A stretch of DNA of 64,000 nucleotides from Parapristionchus giblindavisi. Taxonomy: Eukaryota > Nematoda > Chromadorea > Rhabditida > Diplogasteridae. The position numbers were made by a program, and so were the translations under genes. The notes under the pieces are model-generated. The model did no database searches. It was given only the letters and a program-made list of their open reading frames with translations, and was not told where the DNA came from. Position 1 is the first letter of the stretch. Every line of letters begins with the position of its first letter. Shown here in pieces: positions 26,702 to 38,924 of this stretch. The stretch is taken from positions 1 to 64,000 of the forward strand of contig CALSFV010000091.1 of NCBI GenBank assembly GCA_943737045.1. Direction: 5' to 3'.

Positions 26702-28312
26702 AGAATTTTTTCCACTTTCACATAGTATATTACTCGATAAGTATCATTGACAATTAGACTTGTAACGAATTGTTTTGTACAAAAAAAAACAGAGAGCACT
26801 GAAAGATAAATTTACATATTGGCCGTACTGACCACTTTGAAATAGTTTATCTTATTCAGAATTTTTCGCTCTTTCATTTAGTATATGACACGATAGGTTT
26901 CATTTTCATTTTGATATTTCTCAAGTTATCTTGATCATATCAGAGTAAAAGCTACTTTTGTACTTCGGTCATTATAGCAGCAGTAAAATATTACAGCTCG
27001 ACATGACCTGAAGTGTGTCTCATTCAGAATTTTTTCCTCTTTCACATAGTATATTACTCGATAAGTATCATTGACAATTAGACTTGTAACGAATTATTTT
27101 GTACCAAAAACAGAGAGTATTGAAAGATAAATTTACATATTGGCCGTACTGACCACTTTGAAATAGTTTATCTTATTCAGAATTTTTCGCTCTTTCATTT
27201 AGTATATGACACGATAGGTTTCATTTTCATTTTGATATTTCTCAAGTTATCTTGATCATATCAGAGTAAAAGCTACTTTTGTACTTCGGTCATTATAGCA
27301 GCAGTAAAATATTACAGCTCGACATGACCTGAAGTGTGTCTCATTCAGAATTTTTTCCTCTTTCACATAGTATATTACTCGATAAGTATCATTGACAATT
27401 AGACTTGTAACGAATTATTTTGTACCAAAAACAGAGAGTATTGAAAGATAAATTTACATATTGTCCGTACTGACCACTTTGAAATAGTTTATCATATTCA
27501 GAATTTTTCGCTCTTTCATTTGGTATATGACACGATAGGTTTCATTTTCATTTTGATATTTCTCAAGTTATCTTGATCATATCAGAGTAAAAGCTACTTT
27601 TGTACTTCGGTCATTATAGCAACAGTAAAATATTACAGCTCGACATGACCTGAAGTGTGTCTCATTCAGAATTTTTTCCTCTTTCACATAGTATATTACT
27701 CGATAAGTATCATTGACAATTAGACTTGTAACGAATTATTTTGTACCAAAAACAGAGAGTATTGAAAGATAAATTTACATATTGTCCGTACTGACCACTT
27801 TGAAATAGTTTATCATATTCAGAATTTTTCGCTCTTTCATTTGGTATATGACACGATAGGTTTCATTTTCATTTTGATATTTCTCAAGTTATCTTGATCA
27901 TATCAGAGTAAAAGCTACTTTTGTACTTCGGTCATTATAGCAACAGTAAAATATTACAGCTCGACATGACCTGAAGTGTGTCTCATTCAGAATTTTTTCC
28001 ACTTTCATATAGTATATTACTCGATAAGTATCATTGACAATTAGACTTGTAACGAATTGTTTTGTACAAAAAAAAACAGAGAGCACTGAAAGATAAATTT
28101 ACATATTGGCCGTACTGACCACTTTGAAATAGTTTATCTTATTCAGAATTTTTCGCTCTTTCATTTAGTATATGACACGATAGGTTTCATTTTCATTTTG
28201 ATATTTCTCAAGTTATCTTGATCATATCAGAGTAAAAGCTACTTTTGTACTTCGGTCATTATAGCAGCAGTAAAATATTACAGCTCGACATGACCTGAAG
28301 TGTGTCTCATTC
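26702..28312. repeat. 8-mer HOR copy 2, first five monomers only
   Basis: Monomers start at 26702 (P), 27026 (V), 27347 (R), 27668 (R) and 27989 (P with the private CATATAG). The spacing 24128, 25415, 26702, 27989 is 1287 bp each time. The monomer at 27989 lacks the ACG/AATTG end found in its counterpart at 25415. After 28312 the pattern stops and a divergent stretch begins. Confidence 0.88.
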
Positions 28313-28954
28313 AGAATTTTTTCCACTTTCACATAGTATATTACTCGATAAGTATCATTGACAATTAGACTTGTAACGAATCATTTTGTACCAAAAACAG
28401 AGAGTATTGAAAGATAAATTTACATATTGTCCGTACTGACCACTTTGAAATAGTTTATCATATTCAGAATTTTTCGCTCTTTCATTTGGTATATGACACG
28501 ATAGGTTTCATTTTCATTTTGATATTTCTCAAGTTATCTTGATCATATCAGAGTAAAAGCTACTTTTGTACTTCGGTCATTATAGCAACAGTAAAATATT
28601 ACAGCTCGACATGACCTGAAGTGTGTCTCATTCAGAATTTTTTCCTCTTTCACATAGTATATTACTCGATAAGTATCATTGACAATTAGACTTGTAACGA
28701 ATTATTTTGTACCAAAAACAGAGAGTATTGAAAGATAAATTTACATATTGGCCGTACTGACCACTTTGAAATAGTTTATCATATTCAGAATTTTTTGCTC
28801 TTTCATTTGGTATATGACACGATAGGTTTCATTTTCATTTTGATATTTCTCAAGTTATCTTGATCTTATCAGAGTAAAAGCTACTTTTGTACTTCGGTCA
28901 TTATAGCAACAGTAAAATATTACAGCTCGACATTACCTGAAGTGTGTCTCATTC
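28313..28954. repeat. Two divergent transition monomers
   Basis: Monomers start at 28313 (P-like opening with A at 13, then CGAATCATTTTGTACC and an R-type remainder) and 28634 (GGCC with ATCAT, AATTTTTTGCTC, GATCTTATC, and a CATTACC end). Several of these variants occur once or twice in the whole window. Confidence 0.8.
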
Positions 28955-30239
28955 AGAATTTTTTCCTCTTTCACATAGTATATTACTCGATAAGTATCAT
29001 TGACAATTAGACTTGTAACGAATTATTTTGTACCAAAAACAGAGAGTATTGAAAGATAAATTTACATATTGTCTGTACTGACCACTTTGAAATAGTTTAT
29101 CTTATTCAGAATTTTTCGCTCTTTCATTTGGTATATGACACGATAGGCGTCATTTTCATTTTCATATTTCTCAAGTTATCTTGATCATATCAAAGTAAAA
29201 GCTACTTTTGTACTTCGGTCATTATAGCAGCAGTAAAATATTACAGCTCGACATTACCTGAAATGTGTCTCATTCAGAAGTTGTTCCTCTTTCACATAGT
29301 ATATTACTCGATAAGTATCATTGACAATTAGACTTGTAACGAATTATTGTGTACCAAAAACAGAGAGTATTGAAAGATAAATTTACATATTGTCCGTACT
29401 GACCACTTTGAAATAGTTTATCATATTCAGAATTTTTCGCTCTTTCATTTGGTATATGACACGATAGGTTTCATTTTCATTTTGATATTTCTCAAGTTAT
29501 CTTGATCATATCAGAGTAAAAGCTACTTTTGTACTTCGGTCATTATAGCAACAGTAAAATATTACAGCTCGACATGACCTGAAGTGTGTCTCATTCAGAA
29601 TTTTTTCCTCTTTCACATAGTATATTACTCGATAAGTATCATTGACAATTAGACTTGTAACGAATTATTGTGTACCAAAAACAGAGAGTATTGAAAGATA
29701 AATTTACATATTGTCCGTACTGACCACTTTGAAATAGTTTATCATATTCAGAATTTTTCGCTCTTTCATTTGGTATATGACACGATAGGTTTCATTTTCG
29801 TTTTGATATTTCTCAAGTTATCTTGATCATATCAGAGTAAAAGCTACTTTTGTACTTCGGTCATTATAGCAACAGTAAAATATTACAGCTCGACAAGACC
29901 TGAAGTGTGTCTCATTCAGAATTTTTTCCTCTTTCACATAGTATATTACTCGATAAGTATCATTGACAATTAGACTTGTAACGAATTGTTTTGTACAAAA
30001 AAACAGAGAGCACTGAAAGATAAATTTACATATTGGCCGTACTGACCACTTTGAAATAGTTTATCTTATTCAGAATTTTTCGCTCTTTCATTTAGTATAT
30101 GACACGATAGGTTTCATTTTCATTTTGATATTTCTCAAGTTATCTTGATCATATCAGAGTAAAGGCTACTTTTGTACTTCGGTCATTATAGCAGCAGTAA
30201 AATATTACAGCTCGACATGACCTGAAGTGTGTCTCATTC
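28955..30239. repeat. Divergent 4-mer HOR, copy 1 (1285 bp)
   Basis: Monomers start at 28955 (GTCTG, GGCGTC, TCAAAG, CATTACCTGAAATG), 29276 (AGAAGTTGTTCC opening), 29597 (CATTTTCGTTTT, ACAAGACC) and 29918 (CCT opening with a P-type A run, AAAGGCTAC). The same four recur in order from 30240. Confidence 0.92.
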
Positions 30240-31524
30240 AGAATTTTTTCCTCTTTCACATAGTATATTACTAGATAAGTATCATTGACAATTAGACTTG
30301 TAACGAATTATTTTGTACCAAAAACAGAGAGTATTGAAAGATAAATTTACATATTGTCTGTACTGACCACTTTGAAATAGTTTATCTTATTCAGAATTTT
30401 TCGCTCTTTCATTTGGTATATGACACGATAGGCGTCATTTTCATTTTCATATTTCTCAAGTTATCTTGATCATATCAAAGTAAAAGCTACTTTTGTACTT
30501 CGGTCATTATAGCAGCAGTAAAATATTACAGCTCGACATTACCTGAAATGTGTCTCATTCAGAAGTTGTTCCTCTTTCACATAGTATATTACTCGATAAG
30601 TATCATTGACAATTAGACTTGTAACGAATTATTGTGTACCAAAAACAGAGAGTATTGAAAGATAAATTTACATATTGTCCGTACTGACCACTTTGAAATA
30701 GTTTATCATATTCAGAATTTTTCGCTCTTTCATTTGGTATATGACACGATAGGTTTCATTTTCATTTTGATATTTCTCAAGTTATCTTGATCATATCAGA
30801 GTAAAAGCTACTTTTGTACTTCGGTCATTATAGCAACAGTAAAATATTACAGCTCGACATGACCTGAAGTGTGTCTCATTCAGAATTTTTTCCTCTTTCA
30901 CATAGTATATTACTCGATAAGTATCATTGACAATTAGACTTGTAACGAATTATTGTGTACCAAAAACAGAGAGTATTGAAAGATAAATTTACATATTGTC
31001 CGTACTGACCACTTTGAAATAGTTTATCATATTCAGAATTTTTCGCTCTTTCATTTGGTATATGACACGATAGGTTTCATTTTCGTTTTGATATTTCTCA
31101 AGTTATCTTGATCATATCAGAGTAAAAGCTACTTTTGTACTTCGGTCATTATAGCAACAGTAAAATATTACAGCTCGACAAGACCTGAAGTGTGTCTCAT
31201 TCAGAATTTTTTCCTCTTTCACATAGTATATTACTCGATAAGTATCATTGACAATTAGACTTGTAACGAATTGTTTTGTACAAAAAAACAGAGAGCACTG
31301 AAAGATAAATTTACATATTGGCCGTACTGACCACTTTGAAATAGTTTATCTTATTCAGAATTTTTCGCTCCTTCATTTAGTATATGACACGATAGGTTTC
31401 ATTTTCATTTTGATATTTCTCAAGTTATCTTGATCATATCAGAGTAAAGGCTACTTTTGTACTTCGGTCATTATAGCAGCAGTAAAATATTACAGCTCGA
31501 CATGACCTGAAGTGTGTCTCATTC
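30240..31524. repeat. Divergent 4-mer HOR, copy 2 (1285 bp)
   Basis: Monomers start at 30240, 30561, 30882 and 31203, and repeat all rare variants of 28955-30239. New differences are CTAGATAAG in the first and CGCTCCTTC in the fourth. Confidence 0.92.
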
Positions 31525-32167
31525 AGAATTTTTTCCTCTTTCACATAGTATATTACTCGATAAGTATCATTGACAATTAGACTTGTAACGAATTATTGTG
31601 TACCAAAAACAGAGAGTATTGAAAGATAAATTTACATATTGTCCGTACTGACCACTTTGAAATAGTTTATCATATTCAGAATTTTTCGCTCTTTCATTTG
31701 GTATATGACACGATAGGTTTCATTTTCGTTTTGATATTTCTCAAGTTATCTTGATCATATCAGAGTAAAAGCTACTTTTGTACTTCGGTCATTATAGCAA
31801 CAGTAAAATATTACAGCTCGACAAGACCTGAAGTGTGTCTCATTCAGAATTTTTTCCTCTTTCACATAGTATATTACTCGATAAGTATCATTGACAATTA
31901 GACTTGTAACGAATTGTTTTGTACAAAAAAACAGAGAGCACTGAAAGATAAATTTACATATTGGCCGTACTGACCACTTTGAAATAGTTTATCTTATTCA
32001 GAATTTTTCGCTCCTTCATTTAGTATATGACACGATAGGTTTCATTTTCATTTTGATATTTCTCAAGTTATCTTGATCATATCAGAGTAAAGGCTACTTT
32101 TGTACTTCGGTCATTATAGCAGCAGTAAAATATTACAGCTCGACATGACCTGAAGTGTGTCTCATTC
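31525..32167. repeat. 2-mer duplication of 30882-31524 (643 bp)
   Basis: Monomers start at 31525 and 31846. They copy the preceding two monomers, including the new CGCTCCTTC variant that is absent from the older copy at 29918. This orders the events: the 4-mer was duplicated first, the substitution followed, then the 2-mer was duplicated. Confidence 0.9.
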
Positions 32168-32809
32168 AGAATTTTTTCCTCTTTCACATAGTATATTACT
32201 CGATAAGTATCATTGACAATTAGACTTGTAACGAATTATTTTGTACCAAAAACAGAGAGTATTGAAAGATAAATTTACATATTGTCTGTACTGACCACTT
32301 TGAAATAGTTTATCTTATTCAGAATTTTTCGCTCTTTCATTTGGTATATGACACGATAGGCGTCATTTTCATTTTCATATTTCTCAAGTTATCTTGATCA
32401 TATCAGAGTAAAAGCTACTTTTGTACTTCGGTCATTATAGCAACAGTAAAATATTACAGCTCGAAATGACCTGAAGTGTGTCTCATTCAGAATTTTTTCC
32501 TCTTTCACATAGTATATTACTCGATAAGTATCATTGACAATTAGACTTGTAACGAATTATTTTGTACCAAAAACAGAGAGTATTGAAAGATAAATTTACA
32601 TATTGTCTGTACTGACCACTTTGAAATAGTTTATCTTATTCAGAATTTTTCGCTCTTTCATTTGGTATATGACACGATAGGCGTCATTTTCATTTTCATA
32701 TTTCTCAAGTTATCTTGATCATATCAGAGTAAAAGCTACTTTTGTACTTCGGTCATTATAGCAGCAGTAAAATATTACAGCTCGACATGACCTGAAGTGT
32801 GTCTCATTC
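32168..32809. repeat. Pair of GGCGTC monomers
   Basis: Monomers start at 32168 and 32489. Both carry GTCTG, GGCGTC and CATA like the monomers at 28955 and 30240, but with TCAGAG restored. The first has GCAACAG and CTCGAAATGACC, the second GCAGCAG. Confidence 0.85.
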
Positions 32810-34095
32810 AGAATTTTTTCCTCTTTCACATAGTATAATACTCGATAAGTATCATTGACAATTAGACTTGTAACGAATTATTTTGTACCAAAAACAGAGA
32901 GTATTGAAAGATTAATTTACATATTGTCCGTACTGACCACTTTGAAATAGTTTATCATATTCAGAATTTTTCGCTCTTTCATTTGGTATATGACACGATA
33001 GGTTTCATTTTCGTTTTGATATTTCTCAAGTTATCTTGATCATATCAGAGTAAAAGCTACTTTTGTACTTCGGTCATTATAGCAACAGTAAAATATTACA
33101 GCTCGACAAGACCTGAAGTGTGTCTCATTCAGAATTTTTTCCTCTTTCACATAGTATATTACTCGATAAGTATCATTGACAATTAGACTTGTAACGAATT
33201 GTTTTGTACAAAAAAACAGAGAGCACTGAAAGATAAATTTACATATTGTCCGTACTGACCACTTTGAAATAGTTTATCTTATTCAGAATTTTTCGCTCTT
33301 ACATTTAGTATATGACACGATAGGTTTCATTTGCATTTTGATATTTCTCAAGTTATCTTGATCATATCAGAGTAAAAGCTACTTTTGTACTTCGGTCATT
33401 ATAGCAGCAGTAAAATATTACAGCTCGACATGACCTGAAGTGTGTCTCATTCAGAATTTTTTCCTCTTTCACATAGTATAATACTCGATAAGTATCATTG
33501 ACAATTAGACTTGTAACGAATTATTTTGTACCAAAAACAGAGAGTATTGAAAGATTAATTTACATATTGTCCGTACTGACCACTTTGAAATAGTTTATCA
33601 TATTCAGAATTTTTCGCTCTTTCATTTGGTATATGACACGATAGGTTTCATTTTCGTTTTGATATTTCTCAAGTTATCTTGATCATATCAGAGTAAAAGC
33701 TACTTTTGTACTTCGGTCATTATAGCAACAGTAAAATATTACAGCTCGACAAGACCTGAAGTGTGTCTCATTCAGAATTTTTTCCTCTTTCACATAGTAT
33801 ATTACTCGATAAGTATCATTGACAATTAGACTTGTAACGAATTGTTTTGTACAAAAAAACAGAGAGCACTGAAAGATAAATTTACATATTGTCCGTACTG
33901 ACCACTTTGAAATAGTTTATCTTATTCAGAATTTTTCGCTCTTACATTTAGTATATGACACGATAGGTTTCATTTGCATTTTGATATTTCTCAAGTTATC
34001 TTGATCATATCAGAGTAAAAGCTACTTTTGTACTTCGGTCATTATAGCAGCAGTAAAATATTACAGCTCGACATGACCTGAAGTGTGTCTCATTC
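32810..34095. repeat. 2-mer duplicated in tandem (2 x 643 bp)
   Basis: Monomers start at 32810, 33131, 33453 and 33774. The pair carries AGTATAATAC, GATTAATTT, CATTTTCGTTTT and ACAAGACC in the first monomer, and CTTACATTTAG with CATTTGCATTTT in the second. The two pairs look identical by eye, so this is among the most recent events in the window. Confidence 0.92.
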
Positions 34096-35380
34096 AGAAT
34101 TTTTTCCTCTTTCACATAGTATATTACTCGATAAGTATCATTGACAATTAGACTTGTAACGAATTATTTTGTACCAAAAACAGAGAGTATTGAAAGATAA
34201 ATTTACATATTGGCCGTACTGACCACTTTGAAATAGTCTATCTTATTCAGAATTTTTCGCTCTTTCATTTGGTATATGACACGATAGGTTTCATTTTCAT
34301 TTTCATATTTCTCAAGTTATCTTGATCATATCAGAGTAAAAGCTACTTTTGTACTTCGGTCATTATAGCAACAGTAAAATATTACAGCTCGACATGACCT
34401 GAAGTGTGTCTCATTCAGAATTTTTTCCTCTTTCACATAGTATATTACTCGATAAGTATCATTGACAATTAGACTTGTAACGAATTATTGTGTACCAAAA
34501 ACAGAGAGTATTGAAAGATAAATTTACATATTGGCCGTACTGACCACTTTGAAATCGTTTATCTTATTCAGCATTTTTCGCTCTTTCATTTGGTATATGA
34601 CACGATAGGTTTCATTTTCATTTTCATATTTCTCAAGTTATCTTGATCATATCAGAGTAAAAGCTACTTTTGTACTTCGGTCATTATAGCAGCAGTAAAA
34701 TATTACAGCTCGACATGACCTGAAGTGTGTCTCATTCAGAATTTTTTCCACTTTCACATAGTATATTACTCGATAAGTATCATTGACAATTAGACTTGTA
34801 ACGAATTGTTTTGTACAAAAAAACAGAGAGCACTGAAAGATAAATTTACATATTGGCCGTACTGACCACTTTGAAATAGTTTATCTTATTCAGAATTTTT
34901 CGCTCTTTCATTTCGTATATGACACGATAGGTTTCATTTTCATTTTGATATTTCTCAAGTTATCTTGATCATATCAGAGTAAAAGCAACTTTTGTACTTC
35001 GGTCATTATAGCAACAGTAAAATATTACAGCTCGACATGACCTGAAGTGTGTCTCATTCAGAATTTTTTCCTCTTTCACATAGTATATTACTCGATAAGT
35101 ATCATTGACAATTAGACTTGTAACGAATTATTGTGTACCAAAAACAGAGAGTATTGAAAGATAAATTTACATATTGGCCGTACTGATCACTTTGAAATAG
35201 TTTATCTTATTCAGAATTTGTCGCTCTTTCATTTGGTATATGACACGATAGGTTTCATTTTCATTTTCATATTTGTCAAGTTATCTTGATCATATCAGAG
35301 TAAAAGCTACTTTTGTACTTCGGTCATTATAGCAGCAGTAAAATATTACAGCTCGACATGACCTGAAGTGTGTCTCATTC
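34096..35380. repeat. S-like monomer followed by a 3-mer HOR copy
   Basis: Monomers start at 34096 (TCTATCTT as in S but with six Ts), 34417 (AAATCGTTTATC with AGCATTTTT), 34738 (P with TTTCGTATA and AAAAGCAAC) and 35060 (CTGATCAC, AATTTGTCGCTC, TTTGTCAAG). The last three form a 964-bp unit that recurs from 35381. Confidence 0.87.
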
Positions 35381-37632
35381 AGAATTTTTTCCTCTTTCAC
35401 ATAGTATATTACTCGATAAGTATCATTGACAATTAGACTTGTAACGAATTATTGTGTACCAAAAACAGAGAGTATTGAAAGATAAATTTACATATTGGCC
35501 GTACTGACCACTTTGAAATCGTTTATCTTATTCAGCATTTTTCGCTCTTTCATTTGGTATATGACACGATAGGTTTCATTTTCATTTTCATATTTCTCAA
35601 GTTATCTTGATCATATCAGAGTAAAAGCTACTTTTGTACTTCGGTCATTATAGCAGCAGTAAAATATTACAGCTCGACATGACCTGAAGTGTGTCTCATT
35701 CAGAATTTTTTCCACTTTCACATAGTATATTACTCGATAAGTATCATTGACAATTAGACTTGTAACGAATTGTTTTGTACAAAAAAACAGAGAGCACTGA
35801 AAGATAAATTTACATATTGGCCGTACTGACCACTTTGAAATAGTTTATCTTATTCAGAATTTTTCGCTCTTTCATTTGGTATATGACACGATAGGTTTCA
35901 TTTTCATTTTGATATTTCTCAAGTTATCTTGATCATATCAGAGTAAAAGCTACTTTTGTACTTCGGTCATTATAGCAACAGTAAAATATTACAGCTCGAC
36001 ATGACCTGAAGTGTGTCTCATTCAGAATTTTTTCCTCTTTCACATAGTATATTACTCGATAAGTATCATTGACAATTAGACTTGTAACGAATTATTGTGT
36101 ACCAAAAACAGAGAGTATTGAAAGATAAATTTGCATATTGGCCGTACTGATCACTTTGAAATAGTTTATCTTATTCAGAATTTGTCGCTCTTTCATTTGG
36201 TATATGACACGATAGGTTTCATTTTCATTTTCATATTTCTCAAGTTATCTTGATCATATCAGAGTAAAAGCTACTTTTGTACTTCGGTCATTATAGCAAC
36301 AGTAAAATATTACAGCTCGACATGACCTGAAGTGTGTCTCATTCAGAATTTTTTCCTCTTTCACATAGTATATTACTCGATAAGTATCATTGACAATTAG
36401 ACTTGTAACGAATTATTTTGTACCAAAAACAGAGAGTATTGAAAGATAAATTTACATATTGGCCGTACTGACCACTTTGAAATAGTCTATCTTATTTAGA
36501 ATTTTTCGCTCTTTCATTTGGTATATGACACGATAGGTTTCATTTTCATTTTCATATTTCTCAAGTTATCTTGATCATATCAGAGTAAAAGCTACTTTTG
36601 TACTTCGGTCATTATAGCAGCAGTAAAATATTACAGCTCGACATGACCTGAAGTGTGTCTCATTCAGAATTTTTTCCACTTTCACATAGTATATTACTCG
36701 ATAAGTATCATTGACAATTAGACTTGTAACGAATTGTTTTGTACAAAAAAAAAACAGAGAGCACTGAAAGATAAATTTACATATTGGCCGTACTGACCAC
36801 TTTGAAATAGTTTATCTTATTCAGAATTTTTCGCTCTTTCATTTGGTATATGACACGATAGGTTTCATTTTCATTTTGATATTTCTCAAGTTATCTTGAT
36901 CATATCAGAGTAAAAGCTACTTTTGTACTTCGGTCATTATAGCAACAGTAAAATATTACAGCTCGACATGACCTGAAGTGTGTCTCATTCAGAATTTTTT
37001 CCTCTTTCACATAGTATATTACTCGACAAGTATCATTGACAATTAGACTTGTAACGAATTATTGTGTACCAAAAACAGAGAGTATTGAAAGATAAATTTA
37101 CATATTGGCCGTACTGATCACTTTGAAATAGTTTATCTTATTCAGAATTTGTCGCTCTTTCATTTGGTATATGACACGATAGGTTTCATTTTCATTTTCA
37201 TATTTCTCAAGTTATCTTGATCATATCAGAGTAAAAGCTACTTTTGTACTTCGGTCATTATAGCAACAGTAAAATATTACAGCTCGACATGACCTGAAGT
37301 GTGTCTCATTCAGAATTTTTTCCTCTTTCACATAGTATATTACTCGATAAGTATCATTGACAATTAGACTTGTAACGAATTATTTTGTACCAAAAACAGA
37401 GAGTATTGAAAGATAAATTTACATATTGGCCGTACTGACCACTTTGAAATAGTCTATCTTATTTAGAATTTTTCGCTCTTTCATTTGGTATATGACACGA
37501 TAGGTTTCATTTTCATTTTCATATTTCTCAAGTTATCTTGATCATATCAGAGTAAAAGCTACTTTTGTACTTCGGTCATTATAGCAGCAGTAAAATATTA
37601 CAGCTCGACATGACCTGAAGTGTGTCTCATTC
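35381..37632. repeat. 3-mer HOR copies with shifted register
   Basis: Monomers start at 35381, 35702, 36024, 36345, 36666, 36991 and 37312. 35381-36344 repeats 34417-35380 (AGCATTTTT, P-like, CTGATCAC). From 35702 a second tandem register is visible: 35702-36665 and 36666-37632 both read P-like with TTTGGTATA, then CTGATCAC with AATTTGTCGCTC, then an S-like monomer with CTTATTTAGAA. Confidence 0.87.
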
Positions 37633-38924
37633 AGAATTTTTTCCACTTTCACATAGTATATTACTCGATAAGTATCATTGACAATTAGACTTGTAACGAA
37701 TTGTTTTGTACAAAAAAAAACAGAGAGCACTGAAAGATAAATTTACATATTGGCCGTACTGACCACTTTGAAATAGTTTATCTTATTCAGAATTTTTCGC
37801 TCTTTCATTTAGTATATGACACGATATGTTTCATTTTCATTTTGATATTTCTCAAGTTATCTTGATCATATCAGAGTAAAAGCTACTTTTGTACTTCGGT
37901 CATTATAGCAGCAGTAAAATATTACAGCTCGACATGACCTGAAGTGTGTCTCATTCAGAATTTTTTCCACTTTCACATAGTATATTACTCGATAAGTATC
38001 ATTGACAATTAGACTTGTAACGAATTGTTTTGTACAAAAAAAAACAGAGAGCACTGAAAGATAAATTTACATATTGGCCGTACTGACCACTTTGAAATAG
38101 TTTATCTTATTCAGAATTTTTCGCTCTTTCATTTCGTATATGACACGATAGGTTTCATTTTCATTTTGATATCTCTCAAGTTATCTTGATCATATCAGAG
38201 TAAAAGCTACTTTTGTACTTCGGTCATTATAGCAGCAGTAAAATATTACAGCTCGACATGACCTGAAGTGTGTCTCATTCAGAATTTTTTCCTCTTTCAC
38301 ATAGTATATTACTCGATAAGTATCATTGACAATTAGACTTGTAACGAATTATTGTGTACCAAAAACAGAGAGTATTGAAAGATAAATTTACATATTGTCC
38401 GTACTGACCACTTTGAAATAGTTTATCATATTCAGAATTTTTCGCTCTTTCATTTGGTATATGACACGATAGGTTTCATTTTCATTTTCATATTTCTCAA
38501 GTTATCTTGATCATATCAGAGTAAAAGCTACTTTTGTACTTCGGTCATTATAGCAGCAGTAAAATATTACAGCTCGACATGACCTGAAGTGTGTCTCATT
38601 CAGAATTTTTTCCACTTTCACATAGTATATTACTCGATAAGTATCATTGACAATTAGACTTGTAACGAATTGTTTTGTACAAAAAAAACAGAGAGCACTG
38701 AAAGATAAATTTACATATTGGCCGTACTGACCACTTTGAAATAGTTTATCTTATTCAGAATTTTTCGCTCTTTCATTTAGTATATGACACGATAGGTTTC
38801 ATTTTCATTTTGATATTTCTCAAGTTATCTTGATCATATCAGAGTAAAAGCTACTTTTGTACTTCGGTCATTATAGCAGCAGTAAAATATTACAGCTCGA
38901 CATGACCTGAAGTGTGTCTCATTC
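37633..38924. repeat. P, P, Q, P monomers matching 7088-8055
   Basis: Monomers start at 37633 (P with GATATGTTT), 37957 (P with TTTCGTATA and ATCTCTC), 38281 (Q) and 38602 (P). The last three match the types at 7088, 7412 and 7733, including TTTCGTATA, so this is the left part of a displaced copy of the 16-mer. Confidence 0.8.

Noticed and set aside
28313..34095. A transposon insertion as the cause of the divergent island.
   Set aside because: Every base still falls into in-phase 320-325 bp monomers of the same family. There are no terminal repeats, target-site duplications or coding sequence.
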